Shown here: piece after piece, positions 32,540 to 43,755 of the stretch
Layout of the letters: every line of letters starts with the position of its first letter
Numbering within the stretch: the first letter of the stretch is position 1
Source of the DNA: Capra hircus
Lineage: Eukaryota > Chordata > Mammalia > Artiodactyla > Bovidae
Length of the DNA: 64,000 nt
NCBI RefSeq assembly: GCF_001704415.2
Contig: NC_030819.1
Location: forward strand, 31,924,575-31,988,574
Direction: 5' to 3'
The notes under the pieces: generated by a model
What the model was told of the DNA's origin: nothing
The model's input: only the letters and a program-made list of their open reading frames with translations
Database searches by the model: none
Position numbers and translations under genes: made by a program

Positions 32540-32712
32540 ATAGACCATTTTTAAAGTCTTTACTGAATTGGCTACAATAATTGCTTCTGTTTTATGTTTT
32601 GCTTTTCAGGCCATGAGGCATATGGGATCTTAGTTCCTGGACCAGGGATCAAACTCACACCCCCTGCACTGGAAGATGAAGTCTTAACACTGGACTCTGA
32701 CACAAGTCCCTG
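32540..32712 (-). mobile_element. CHR-type tRNA SINE
   Basis: Antisense copy: CATGAGGCATATGGGATCTT, GACCAGGGATCAAACTCAC, CCCCTGCACTGGAAG and GTCTTAACACTGGAC. Confidence 0.82.
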
Positions 32713-32749
32713 ACTTAGACTCTTGACCATCACTAACATCTCATGTAGT

Positions 32750-33290
32750 CAACACAGCAGTCAGAGTGACCCATATAAAACAAAGCAGTCTACCTGCCTT
32801 TCCTGCTATACCCCTTCCAAGCCTTGCCATTTCCATTAGAACTCTGACCTACTTAATTTTACCCCCATGATCTGACCTTCCCCAACCTTTCCACAGCCAA
32901 TTCCCTCCTCCCCTACTCCTCATCTGCACTGGCCCTCATGCCATTTATTGCAAATGATAGGCTCATTCCTACCCCAGGCCTCCTGCATTTGCTGTTTCAT
33001 CTGCTCAAGTCTCCATGCATTGTCTTCATCTCACACAGGTCAAGTTCAAAGTCTCCCTCTTTGACCCTCTTGTGTAAAATTGCCCTCCCTCCTTCATTAC
33101 CATCATTTCCTTCACCCAGCTTTGTTTCATCATAGTAATTATCCCACTAGGGAAGCGCACGCTGGACCACAGCTCCTCAAAGGCAAGACCTTAACCCTAT
33201 TTTGTTTGGCTACTAGATCTATAATACAAAACAGCTTCTACCATCAATAGATATTTGGCAAGTACTGATCTGATTTGCTGAATTATAGGC
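32750..33290 (+). repeat. L2 LINE 3' fragment (ancient)
   Basis: GTCAGAGTGACCCATATAAAAC, split at 32760-32781, CATGATCTGACCTTCCCC, GCCTCCTGCATTTGCTGTTT and a GATATTTGGCAAGTACTGA-like end match L2 order in sense orientation. Confidence 0.6.
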
Positions 33291-34254
33291 ATGAACATTA
33301 GAATCCTGTGGGACAGTGCTGAGAGTCAAGGAGCGTATGAGGCCAGTATCACATGATGAGCTGAATGGAGGGGAACTTCACCACGAGTGGAGGAAGACTG
33401 AACTGTGATGCGCTCAGAGTTGTTGCCCCATTAAATTTTTTATAAGAAATCTGTATTCAAACACGCTGTATATTTAATTGCGGAGTTGGAGGACAGTGTG
33501 GTCCACTGATAGGGTTTGAAGGTATCATCCATGTCACCCTCAGTTTCACCAGGAGAATGTCGTTCTGTGAAAAGACAAGCAGGTAGCTTAAGCAGAAATA
33601 GGTATATTTTTCACTTTCTGAGGTCCACGTATGGAATGGTTCCTGGGCATGTGGAATTAGTGATCAGGGAAACCTATAAATATATAGCTAATGCAACAAA
33701 CTTCCCAAAGTATTTGCTCTATGCAGCAGTCATCCTTTTAACCAACACCAACTCCACATATCCCAAGAAGACATCTCCAAAGTTTATCATGCTTTTTCTG
33801 TGTTTCAGAGGGGAAACCAGGAATTTAATTGATATAAGACAGATGTTGGAAATTGGAGGGTAACTAGAAAATGTAGAAGAATCCATTAAGACAAGTGGCC
33901 TTAGAGTCTACATTTACAAAATGTCCAGGTTTAGCTAGATGATTTTGAAGGACCCTTCAAGCTCTCTAGTGACTGTCACTAATGTTATTAATAAAAAGAT
34001 TATTGACAGTGTTAGATCTGGAGACCCGCAGATAAACTATACACAACCTTGAGTATGAGCCTGAGGTTCTGAGTGTGACTCCCAACTAGCAGCATCAGGG
34101 CAAATTCTCAGGCCCCCTGCAGATCAAATGCAGAAACTCTAAGGATGCAGCCTAGCCTTCCAGGTGTCTGCCCATTTGGATATATGCCGATATGTAAGAG
34201 TATTGATATGAGTAAGCCTTAACAAAGTATAATACTAAAAAGATACAGAGGAGA
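33291..34254. other. Single-copy DNA
   Basis: No family assigned. A 115-codon plus-strand frame at 33516-33863 has no recognisable domain and no splice or promoter support. Confidence 0.4.
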
Positions 34255-34535
34255 GGACTTCCGTGATGGTCCAGTGGTTAAGAATCCGGCTGCCAGTTCA
34301 GTGGATATGGTTCGATTCCTGGTCTGGGAAGATGCCACATGGCATGAGGCAACTAGACCAGTGCACCGCAACTATTGAGCCCACCTGCCTACTGCCCGTG
34401 CTCTGCAGTAAGAGAAGCCACAGCAGTGAAAAGCTCAAGCACTGCAATTAGAGAGTCATCCCTGCTTGAGGCAACTAGAGTAAGCCTGTGTGCAGCAACG
34501 GAAATCCAGCTCGGCCAAAAATAAATATTAAATAA
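34255..34535 (+). mobile_element. CHR-type tRNA SINE, long form
   Basis: Sense copy of about 280 bp: GGACTTCCGTGATGGTCCAG, B-box-like GGTTCGATTCC, GATGCCACATGGCATGAGGC, GCCAAAAATAAATATTAAAT tail. The longest CHR-like element in the window. Confidence 0.85.
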
Positions 34536-34882
34536 ATGGAAGTTAGATCAAAATAATAAAGAGGAGGAAGGATTGTCTGTGACATTTGGACCTTGTCTCA
34601 TGAACAAGAATTCAGACGAAGTTGGGAAGATCTTCCCAGGCAGGGAAACAGGTCAGGGATCTGGGAAAGACCAGACTGAACCCGAGACTCACATGCTGGG
34701 TGGACTTGGGTAGCAGGTGGCATCCTTAGGCATCCTTCATTCTACTGACTCCAAGATGCTGGTGGCGAAGGGGACTGAGTCATGGGGGAGATGGAAGAAT
34801 GAAAAATAGGACGTGTAATTTGGCAGCCTCTGGAGCAAACCATGCTTAGAGATGAATTGTATTTGACAGGTGCAGTATCACA
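34536..34882. other. Single-copy DNA
   Basis: No recognised element. Confidence 0.4.
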
Positions 34883-34894
34883 AAAATAAGCTTG

Positions 34895-35147
34895 CCGCTA
34901 AGTCACTTCAGTCGTGTCCGACTCTGTGCGACCCCATAGACGGTAGCCCACCAGGCTCCCCCGTCCCTGGGATTCTCCAGGCAAGAACACTGGAGTGGGT
35001 TGCCATTTCCTTCTCCAGTGCGTGAAAGTGAAGTCGCTGAATTGTGTCCAACTCTTTGTGACCCCATGGACTGCAGCCCAACAGGCTCCTCCGTCCATGG
35101 GATTTTCCAAGCAAGAGTACTGGAGTGGGGTGCCATTGCCTTCTCCG
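34895..35147 (-). mobile_element. Bov-A2 dimer SINE with 12-bp target-site duplication
   Basis: Two antisense Bov-A units joined by a short linker (GCGTGAAAGTGAAGTCGC). AAAATAAGCTTG at 34883-34894 and 35148-35159 flanks the pair. Confidence 0.95.
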
Positions 35148-35159
35148 AAAATAAGCTTG

Positions 35160-35580
35160 AGCCAACTTTTAATGATGAGTGATTTGAACTTTAAAGAGAA
35201 ATCCTTATTTTTGGCATTTCTTAAAGAAAGGGACACTTTCATCACATTGCATCCACATTTCTACACAGCAACAATTTGCTGCTGCTGGCAGCTGCTGCTG
35301 CTTTTCATCTGGTCACATCTTCCCCATTTTTTCATAGTCCTCACCACTCCCTTTCACATCCCCAATAATCATTACCCTTGGACTTTTCTTCATAAAGAAA
35401 CTGTTTTTATGTTTCAATCAAAGATGGAACAATGCAAGAAAGGCCAGGAAGGCTGCCTCTTTCAAAAACAAGTTGAGAAGAACATATGTTATGGGGGAGA
35501 AAGAGAGTATTTGTAGAGATCTGGTAATTACTACAAAGAAGCTTTTAAACAAAATTTAAGGGAGAGGAATAAATTAGGAG
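35160..35580. other. Single-copy DNA
   Basis: Includes GCTGCTGCTGGCAGCTGCTG near 35278-35300. No domain is recognised in the local frame, which starts inside the SINE. Confidence 0.4.
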
Positions 35581-35589
35581 TTTGGGATT

Positions 35590-35800
35590 AACAGAGACAC
35601 TACTATGTATAAAATAGATAAAAAATAAACAGCTATATAGCACAGGGAACTGTATTCAATACCTGGTAGTAACCTAAAATGAAAAAGGTTCCGAAAAAGA
35701 ATATATATGTATATATACGTAACTGCACCATTTTGCTATACATTTGAAACTAATATAACATTGTAAATCTACTATACTCCGAGAAAAAATAAAAAGGAAA
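35590..35800 (+). mobile_element. L1 3' UTR end
   Basis: Sense text ATAAACAGCTATATAGCACAG, split, then GGAACTGTATTCAATACCTG, CACCATTTTGCTATACATTTG and CTACTATACTCCGAGAAAAA. Confidence 0.85.
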
Positions 35801-36472
35801 AAGGGATAAACTTTGCCTTAGTAAGACAATAATAAGACCTGTTTCTTCAGGAACAGAGAAGGGTGTTAAAGAGTGAGTAGGAGTTTTCCAGGTGATAATT
35901 AACCCCTTTGACAATCAGTGTTCAATCAAATGTGGGGTCTGAGGCAATTTATTACTTTGGAAGTATGTGCCTTTTTTGTAATTAAAATAAATTGATAATC
36001 TCTCATCACAGGGCCACACATCCTATGGCCTGGTTGTTCAAGGCTATGTTTTAATTACCTTAGCCTGAGGCCCTCCCTGAGCCCAGGGGTACCTGGAAGT
36101 CCTTTTTAATAAGGAGTTAATGCTCAAGGCTCCGTGCAGAGCCATAGCCACGCTCATCTGAAAATGAGGAGTGGAGATACATTCCATAAATCAAAAGCCT
36201 GAGGAAAAAATAGTTAACCCAATGTGTTCTGAGCTTCTCCATGCTTCCTTGAGGGGGTTCATTATGAGTGAATACTCTGCTAGGTCACTGAAATATTTAA
36301 AGGCGGGAAGGAAAAAGCATCAGAATCCAACCTTGTGTGCGTGTATCTGTGTGTTTTTCAAACCAGTGCATTCCTGACAAAGGCTAAGGCAAGGCAGCTT
36401 TCCTTTAGCATCCTTGCTGGTCACCTACACCGAGGCAGAGGTAGTGGATGCTCATGCCGTTAGCAAATGCAG
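35801..36472. other. Single-copy DNA
   Basis: No repeat or gene recognised. Confidence 0.4.
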
Positions 36473-36670
36473 TGTGTTTGCTTAGTCACGCAGGCGTGTC
36501 CAACTCTTGTGACCCCAGGGACTGTAGTCCACCAGGCTCCTCTGTCCATGGGATTTTCCAGGCAAGAATCACTGGAGAAGGTTGCCATTTCCTACTCCAG
36601 GAGATCTCCCTGACCCAGGGATCCAAGCCGTGTCTCTTGCTTTGGCAAGGGAATTCTTTGCCACTGCACA
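36473..36670 (-). mobile_element. Bov-tA SINE, diverged
   Basis: Antisense copy (GTCACGCAGGCGTGTCCAAC to TTCTTTGCCACTGCACATGG). The head is degenerate. Confidence 0.83.
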
Positions 36671-37353
36671 TGGAGCATGGTGAGACCCCTTCCCCTTTCT
36701 AGCAATGGTTTGTTGTCCTGGGATGGGGGTGGCCAGTTCAGATCCAGGTGGAGACCAGTTTCTCATGGAAGTGCCCAGTGATGGGTCCTGATACTCAGTG
36801 CCGAGAGCGCAGCACAGGTGAGTTCATGTACAGCTGCTGGAGAAGCCCCCATGCCAGGGACACGCGCCCAGTGCCACTCAGCCTGGTCTGATTGTATGTT
36901 TGACATCGAGTGCTTTGCAGCCAGACAGGGAGCATGTAACAGCATCCCCTCCTAGCTGGAGGCCTGGAAAGAGGATGCAAGTGTGATTACTGCTGACAGC
37001 TAATGGAGCATCACTGTGAGAGCCAGGAGTGGAGACGCTGCTTTTGGATGTCAGCTCCTTTGGTTCCCATCCCAGAAAATTTCTCACAGGGCACTGATTG
37101 ATCTTTCAAACAAAATGACTACATCCGCCAAGTTGTTTTTGCTTCTTTCATTTTAGTTCCTCATCCCTAAACCACAAAGAGAGATGGCAGTTTGGAGGTG
37201 AAATATTTGTAGGACCACAGAAAAGAGTAGAGTGAGCACCCAGAGGTCTTTGCCATCACCCTGTAATCTGTAGAGAATGGTAATTGGCTGGGGCAGGAGT
37301 AGGAAAAAAATGAAACCTGTCACTTGCCATTTGCATGGATATGAATACACATT
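36671..37353. other. Single-copy DNA
   Basis: Moderately GC-rich at 36780-37070. Three overlapping minus-strand frames in different frames argue against a single coding exon. Confidence 0.4.
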
Positions 37354-37560
37354 GGGGCTTCCCTGGTGGTTCAGGGGTAAAGAATTCACTTGCAATGCAG
37401 GAGACATGGTTCAATCCCTGGGTCAGGAAGATCTCCTGGAGAAGGAAATGGCAACCCACTCCAGTATTCTTGCCTGGGATATTCCGCAGAGAGAGGGGCC
37501 TCGCAGGCTACAGTCCATGGGGTCGCAAAAGAACCGGACTCAACTCAGCAACTAAATAAC
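37354..37560 (+). mobile_element. Bov-tA SINE
   Basis: Sense copy (GGGCTTCCCTGGTGGTTCAG to CTCAACTCAGCAACTAAATAAC, shortened here). Confidence 0.92.
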
Positions 37561-37574
37561 AGTAAGAATCATAA

Positions 37575-37768
37575 GAATAGTAGCTAACATTTATTGAATG
37601 CTTGATGTTTGGTAGATATTGTGCTAAATAATATATAGATGAATTTGTTGAATTTTCAGATCACTCTTATTGAGTAAGTGACATTTGTATTCTCATTCTA
37701 CAGATGAGAAAACCAAGGCTTGGAGAAAATTTAAATGTGCCAAAGGTCACACAGATTTAAATCCATAT
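37575..37768 (+). repeat. MIR SINE (ancient)
   Basis: Sense MIR: GCTAACATTTATTGAATGCT, ATTCTACAGATGAGAAAACC and GCCAAAGGTCACACAG. Confidence 0.82.
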
Positions 37769-37954
37769 ATGACTTGAGATCTTTTTCCACTGTGCCCTTC
37801 TGCCTTTAGGTGCCACTTTGAGATACAACTTTTAATGATGTGGGTGGGGGAAATCGTCTTTGAAGTCCTCTTCAAGCTGTAATCAACTTTGGTTTTGTTG
37901 TCTAAAAATCTCAATTTCAGCAACAATGAAAGAGCTACCAGTTCTTGTGGACTT

Positions 37955-38140
37955 TGTGAATCCAACACACTGTGCTGGGCACTTATATCTCTTAGAATCC
38001 TTGAAGGATAGATAGCCTATCCCCACCTCAGAGGAGAAAAGTGAGGCTCTGGGACATTGTATACATTACCTGATCTCACAGAGGTAATTAGAAGTGAAGA
38101 GGGCATTTTCCTCAAGGTCTCTCAGACCCTCAAATCTAAG
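37955..38140 (+). repeat. MIR SINE (ancient)
   Basis: Sense MIR: CACTGTGCTGGGCACTTATA, CCCACCTCAGAGGAGAAAAG, GATCTCACAGAGGTAATTAG. Confidence 0.68.
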
Positions 38141-38279
38141 GTGTTTGCTCTTGTCACATTATTTTCCCTGACTTTCAAATATACAGTACCACAAGTACTA
38201 AAACCCAACAGAAACAAGGCAAAACTCAACACCTTCTTAACTTTGTAAAAATAAAAAATAGCACCAAACATGGGAATGA

Positions 38280-38850
38280 TGGAGGGTCCTTAAAAGTTCC
38301 TATATGAACCAGCAATCCCACTCCTAGGCATATATCCAGAGAAAACTCTAATTTGAAAAGATACACGCATCCCAATGTTCATAGCAGCACTATTAACAAT
38401 AGCCAAGACCTGTAAACAACTTAAATGTCCAGCAACAGGTAAATGGATTAAGGAGATATGGTACATATATACAGTGGAATATTAGCCATAAAAAAGAAAC
38501 AAACTACTACCATTTGCAGCAGCATGAATGGATCTAGAGGATATTATACTTTGTGAAATAAGTCAGACAGAGAAAGACAAATATCATATGATACCACTTA
38601 TATGCAGAATCTAAAAAATATTACAAACAACCTCTATACAAAATACAAACAGACTCACAGACATAGAAAACAAACTTATGGTACCAAAAGGGAGAAGAGG
38701 GGTAGAGATAAATTAGGATATGTGTTTAACAGATACAAAAGATTTTACATAAAATAGATAAACAACAAAGATTTACTGTGCAGCTTGGGGAACTACATTC
38801 AATATCCTATAATAACCTACAACAGAAAAGAATTTGAAAAGATTATAACA
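38280..38850 (+). mobile_element. L1 ORF2 end plus 3' UTR, sense
   Basis: Starts in the C-terminal part of L1 ORF2 (CAATCCCACTCCTAGGCATA) and continues through TGGAATATTAGCCATAAAAA and AGCATGAATGGATCTAGAGG to the 3' UTR (GGGGAACTACATTCAATATC). Multiple stops break the frame. 5' truncated. Confidence 0.88.
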
Positions 38851-38925
38851 TATATAATATACATATAATATATACATTTTATCATATATGTGTATATAAT
38901 TCATACACATATAATATATGAGGTG
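38851..38925. repeat. TA-rich tract
   Basis: ATATAATATACATATAATAT-type sequence at the L1 3' end. The following Bov-tA inserted into it. Confidence 0.75.
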
Positions 38926-39128
38926 GCGCTAGTGGTAAAGAACCTCCCAATGCAGGAGATGCAAGAGATTCAGATTTGATCCCTGGGTGGGGAGTTTCTC
39001 CTGGAGAAGGAAGTGGCAACCCACTCCAATATTCTTGCCTGGAAAATTCCATAGGCAGAGGAGCCTGGTGGGCTATAGTTCATGGGGTCGCAAAGAGTCC
39101 ACAGGACTGAGGACTGAGCACAGCACAG
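38926..39128 (+). mobile_element. Bov-tA SINE with GGTGGCGCTAGTGG head
   Basis: Sense copy that begins directly at TGAGGTGGCGCTAGTGG, lacking the usual GGGCTTCCC start. Head carries a CTCF-like half motif (AGGTGGCGCTA). Tail CACAGGACTGAGGACTGAGC is slightly altered. Confidence 0.92.
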
Positions 39129-39176
39129 TACATTATATATATATATATACATATATATTATATATATATATATAAA
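39129..39176. repeat. (TA)n microsatellite
   Basis: ATTATATATATATATATAC and two further TA runs, continuing the tract interrupted by the Bov-tA. Confidence 0.92.
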
Positions 39177-39317
39177 TAACTAAAAAAACACCAAATAAAA
39201 CTAAGGGCCTGTCCATTAAAGAGATCCAGCAACTATTTTTAAGCAATTAGTCTTGCCAAGTTACTCAGAGTACCTGAGAAGTCGTAAAATCCAAAAACAA
39301 TCCAAGAGAGTAATTTT

Positions 39318-39560
39318 GTGTATATAAGGTACCCCCCTCCCTCTCCCTCCCTCTCTGACAGCCAGCTTGGTTTGTTTATTTATTGTCTGCACCCTAGACA
39401 CCTTCCACGGCCGCCCTGCACTGACTCAGCGGAGCTGGCCCTTCACTTGGGCCCTGTTCCGGCAGCTGCTGCAGCTCTGCGCTGCCTCCTGCGCGCTGCC
39501 AGCTGTCTCCGCCTGCATCGCCCCACAGTAATGTGAACAACTGGAGGCGATAATGTGTCT
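39318..39560 (+). promoter_or_regulatory. Candidate promoter/enhancer: TATA box plus CpG-rich patch
   Basis: TATATAAGG at 39321-39329 is followed ~30 bp later by a pyrimidine tract ending CTCTGACAGCC. Downstream (39410-39552) is a stretch with about ten CpGs, an AP-1/MAF-type TGACTCAGC (39422-39430) and CAGCTG E-boxes (~39463, ~39500). No repeat family explains it. A 72-codon plus-strand frame spans it but has low-complexity Ala/Leu/Pro content and no domain, so I do not call it a gene. Prediction only. Confidence 0.4.
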
Positions 39561-40920
39561 CCCCATTTGCCTAACAATACCAACATGGACAATAACTCAG
39601 AAGACTGAAGATTTGTGCTGTAATTTAATAAACCCCATGCACATTTCTACAATTGAGTATCACATCTGTGCAATGGATCCTAGAAGTGTAATATTCTTTT
39701 ATAAGGGACCATTAACCAATCTTAAGTTTATAGGTTTCCTTAAATCTTTTTCATCAGCTGTTAAACTACAGTAAAGAGAAAATTGCCTCTTATGAGACAA
39801 GGGATAGTAAAATACAAAGACTGTGATTAAACGTCAATCAATTAAGGATTATAATATAATAAAATGCTGACTGATGATTAAAATGAGCACATTCTCAGAG
39901 AATTGTTTAAACAGTGTTAAGAATTATTTTTAAAAGTCAGTCAAATAAACTTCAACTGGATCATACTACAGATGAGTTCTTACTCCAAAAGGAAAAAAAA
40001 AAAAAAAAAAAACTCCATAAAAATTATTCCTCAGGTACAAAGATCCCAAAATTGGCAGTGAATTTCTATGCTAAAGGGTATTTTTTTTTTTAGCTTCTCG
40101 TTTTACTATTCCCCAGTCTCCGGAATTTTAAATTCTTTTCTGAACAGAATAAGTAATGACATTTTTGTTTCATCTAGTTTTCCACCAGTGTGTGCAGCTG
40201 GGCAACAGTTTATGGAAATGGGTTGTGTAGTAAAACCACCGAACAAACAAACAACATTGCAATTGAGGTAACAAAACACTGACTGGAACCTGTGGCTCCA
40301 GAAAGGAGCTCTGGGACTGTTTGTGAAACTTCGCAATCTAAGCCTTCCGGAAATGACCCCTTACAGAATTCCTTCCGCTGAAGGTCAGAGCACACTTCCG
40401 TCCCGGAAGAGCTTGCCTGCTGCAGAAGGCTTACAAGTAATCCAAAGTGATCTACTTTATTCCTGTCTACCATCCACCACACGTTTTAGCCATCAGCTTT
40501 TCCACTTGGGTTGGAGTTATGCTGGAAGACCCAGGCTAATGACATCATGTTTGGCAGCCTCACATACCAAAAAAGACTAAGAGGTTTCTTCCTCTTTGCT
40601 CTGGCTGCCATATTTCTTGTCCTCCAAGAATGTGACTGGCAAGGAGCCATGTTTTCTGTGTTGAGCTGCTCCTTCCGCAGACCCACTCTTCCACATCGCC
40701 CTCCCAAAGCAATTTTCCTGCTACATTGCTTGTACCTGGTCCCATGGAGCTCCGAGGGCATTCGGACTTCTGCCAGTTTGCAGGGAGCATTTTGAAGCTT
40801 GTTGCAACATCTGGCTTATATGAGCCTTGAAGGAAAAGCCTGCATACGTGTGGCAGTGCATTTGAGGCACCAAAGCAGCTGGCAAAGTAAGCAGAGACCA
40901 AAAGATGTGGAGTAACTCAC
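39561..40920. other. Repeat-poor block with paired ETS-like sites
   Basis: No interspersed repeat recognised. Contains A20-type run near 39990-40011, a T-run at 40081-40091, back-to-back ETS site TTCCGGAA at 40345-40352 and an inverted ETS pair in ACTTCCGTCCCGGAAG at 40394-40409. Overlapping frames of 85-113 codons on both strands lack domains. Confidence 0.4.
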
Positions 40921-41657
40921 AGCTTTGCTAGAAACTGTGAAGGGGAAGCCTTGTGCGGCAGACGGAAGCATAATTAATGGATAAGCCCCAGTGCAGCCTG
41001 GCTTCTGCCCTTATCAGTCTATGGAAACTACTCTAGTGAAGGTCACCAATGACCTTGTAATTACCCAATTCGATGACTGCAGTTTGGTCAATGCTTTCCC
41101 AGGCGATTCTGTTGGACTTGGCAGGAGACTTGAGTGATGGGCAGAAAAGCACATGCTCGCTAAGTAACAAAGCTGGAGTTTGAAATGGGTGGGTTTAACC
41201 CCAAACTCAAGATCTTCCCATGGACTCCTGGTTGCCTCTCAACGTTTCACACATCTTAGAAAGAAAGGGTGAATGGGAAAAAATGATGGATTGACTATAA
41301 TCTCTTGTTTTTTCTGCTTTGTAGAAGAGACCTGACATGACAGCAAGGGTATTTTGCAAAGGTAGAGAGCCACAGAGGCAGAGAGTGAGAGAGATGGCAG
41401 AAGAGGATAAGAGATTTCAAGACGCTTTTGAGAGATGGGAAGAGGCAAATAAAGTGCACGCATAGATCAGAATAAAAAATTTTAAAAACCCATGTTAGTA
41501 GCTAAGAGAGATAAAAATGCTTATATACTGCAAGAATAGAAAAGAAGCAAATTAAGTTGCCTAGCAGAACAGGCCTTGAGGACACCAAGTCATGAAGGAA
41601 CTGGAGGTGAGACTTGGGTGAAAAACTCAATATTGGCTGATAGCCCATAGACAGAGG
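40921..41657. other. Single-copy DNA
   Basis: Includes purine-rich AGAGCCACAGAGGCAGAGAG text at 41370. No gene recognised. Confidence 0.4.
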
Positions 41658-42318
41658 CTTTCCTTTCAAGGAATAAGCATCTTTTAATAGAGGAAAGGAG
41701 AAAGCTATGGCATCCCATTCCAGTACTCTTGCCTGGAAAATACCATGGATGGAAAAGCCTGGTAGGCTACAGTCCATGGGGTCACAAAGTGTCAGACGCA
41801 AGCTATAACAAACCTAAACAGCATATTAAGAAGCAGAGACATTACTTTACTGGCAAAGGTCCATATTATAGTTAAAGCTATGGTTTTTCCAGTAGTCAGT
41901 ATGGCTGTGAGAGTTGGACCATAAGAAAGGCTGGGTGCTGAAGAATTGTTGTTTTTGAATTGCGGTGCTGGAGAAGCCTCTTGAGAGTCCCTTGGACAGT
42001 ATGGAGATCAAACCAGTCAATCCTAAAGGAAATCAACCCTGACTATTAATCAGAAAAACTGATGCTGATGCTGAAGCTCCAGTACTTTGGCTACCTGATG
42101 TGAAGAGCCAACTCATTGGAAAAGACCCTGAATCTGGGAAAGACTGAGAGCAACAGAAGAAGGAGGTGACAGAGGATGAGCTGACTGGATGGCATCACAG
42201 ACTTAGTGAACATGTAGCAAACTCAGGGAGATGGTGAAGGACAGGGAGCCTGGCATGCTGAAGTCCTTGTGGCCGCAAAGAGCTTGACATGACTTAGTGA
42301 CTGAATAGATAAGAGTTA
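41658..42318 (+). mobile_element. BovB LINE 3' part with possible 5' inversion, split by Bov-A
   Basis: Sense BovB from about 41693 through 42318 (GAAGCAGAGACATTACTTTA, GATGCTGAAGCTCCAGTAC, GGTGAAGGACAGGGAGCC). The first ~31 bp (41658-41688, CCTTTCAAGGAATAAGC) are the same BovB region in antisense orientation, suggesting an inverted 5' end. A Bov-A monomer then inserted at AAGCTAT. The element is diverged and has no open frame. Confidence 0.72.
41701..41800 (+). mobile_element. Bov-A monomer inside BovB
   Basis: Sense unit (GGCATCCCATTCCAGTACTC to GTCACAAAGTGTCAGACGC) with no tRNA head. AAGCTAT occurs on both sides (about 41701 and 41800), fitting a short target-site duplication within the BovB. 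Confidence 0.8.
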
Positions 42319-42450
42319 CTGCTTTCGATGTCCACCTCTTCCCTCCACTATACCCCCCCCCAAAAAAAAAAACCAGAAAATTGAATTATTGAACAAATCT
42401 AACCAGAAAAACTTTAGACTTGGGGCAGAGAGATGGGTAGATTGAAGCTG

Positions 42451-42721
42451 CTGCTGCTGCTAAGTCGCTTCAGCCATGTCCAACTCTATGCGACCCCATA
42501 GACAGCAGCCCACCAGGCTCCCCCATCCCTGGGATTCTCCAGGCAAGAACACTGGAGTGGGTTGCCATTTCCTTCTCCAATGCATGAAAGTGAAAAGTGA
42601 AAGTGAAGTCGCTCAGTCGTGTCCGACTTTTAGGGACCCCATGGACTGCAACCCACCAGGCTTCTCTGTCCATGGGATTTTCCAGGCAAGAGTACTGGAG
42701 TGGGTTGCCATTGCCTTCTCC
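42451..42721 (-). mobile_element. Bov-A2 dimer SINE with 12-bp target-site duplication
   Basis: Two antisense Bov-A units with the linker GAAAGTGAAAAGTGAAAGTG and a CTGCTGCTGCTAAGTCGC start (reversed CAG tail). AGATTGAAGCTG at 42439-42450 and 42722-42733. Confidence 0.95.
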
Positions 42722-42733
42722 AGATTGAAGCTG

Positions 42734-43189
42734 GGAGCCATTAAAAAAAAGAAAAAGCAGAGTGAGTCGAAGTCCATACAATCAATAGTGGAATTCCCAG
42801 CCTCTTCTCCCTGTTCTCCAGTCTTGTTCCAGAACCCCTGTAGCCAGTCAAATCTTTCCCCATTGCCTCCTGTTCCAAGATTTTTCAGACTCCTGGAGAG
42901 CCTGAAATGCCACAAAGACAGTGCTCCCAGATACTGACGTATGGGAATGCTCTACACGGGGAAGTTCAGGCGCTGCATAGTCACTACACAGTGATGTGAA
43001 TAAGACTCACCCAGGGCAGCAGAGCTTCTGGTGAGCTCTGTAGTACTGCTTATGGGTTATGACCCTGGTTACTAGGCAAAAAAGTAAACACAAAATAATA
43101 CATAAATAGGGCAAGGAAGTCTTGACAATGCACATCAAAATAAGGAGAAGAGTTCAGTTAAAGTTCTCACAGAGGTAAGAACATATTGT
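42734..43189. other. Single-copy DNA
   Basis: No recognised element or gene. Confidence 0.4.
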
Positions 43190-43490
43190 ACTTATGAAAT
43201 AAAACTCTCAGATAACAAGAAAGAGCTCTTGGAAATTAAAAATCAAATAGCCATAAAAAATGCCCCAGATGAATTACAAGATAAATGCAAGAAGTTCACT
43301 TAGAGTGTATAAAAAAGGCAATATATGGAAAACACAAGAAAATAGTTAAGAAAATTACAAGGTTAATAATGAGCAAGTTACGTATAGGAGGTCCAGAATA
43401 AGCAAAAGCAAAAACATGAAGAGAAATTATCAAACAAATGATAAAGAAAAACTTTCATCAGAACTGTTCAACAGTTCCTAAATTTAAAGA
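43190..43490 (+). repeat. Old L1M fragment
   Basis: CTCTTGGAAATTAAAAATC, GTTAAGAAAATTACAAGG and GGAGGTCCAGAATAAGC match the upstream coding part of older mammalian L1s in sense orientation. No open frame. Confidence 0.5.
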
Positions 43491-43521
43491 ATCCACTAAT
43501 TGTTCTTACATTATTTTTGTT

Positions 43522-43646
43522 GTACAGTTGCAAACAATTGTGTCTGACTCTTTGCAGCCCCATGGATTATAGACTGCCAGGCTCCTATTCAGTGGGATTC
43601 TCTGGGCAAGAATACTGGAGTGGATTGCCATTTCCTTCTCTAGGGG
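43522..43646 (-). mobile_element. Bov-A monomer
   Basis: Antisense unit (CAATTGTGTCTGACTCTTTG to TGGATTGCCATTTCCTTCTC) with no head. Confidence 0.82.
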
Positions 43647-43755
43647 GAAATTTTTTTCTTTAATTTTTAAAGGAAAATTTTCCATCACCAAAATTTAAAA
43701 AGAAAACTATATACATTATTTTTATATAACTAATGAAAAATTTTATATAACTAAA

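Noticed and set aside
34995..35516. 173-codon plus-strand frame
   Set aside because: Begins inside an antisense Bov-A2 and runs into unrelated DNA; no domain.
39318..39536. 72-codon frame under the TATA box as a gene
   Set aside because: Biased Ala/Leu/Pro content with no domain and no evidence of splicing; better treated as a regulatory candidate.
40560..40901. 113-codon minus-strand frame as a gene
   Set aside because: Other frames of similar length overlap it on both strands, and no domain is recognisable.
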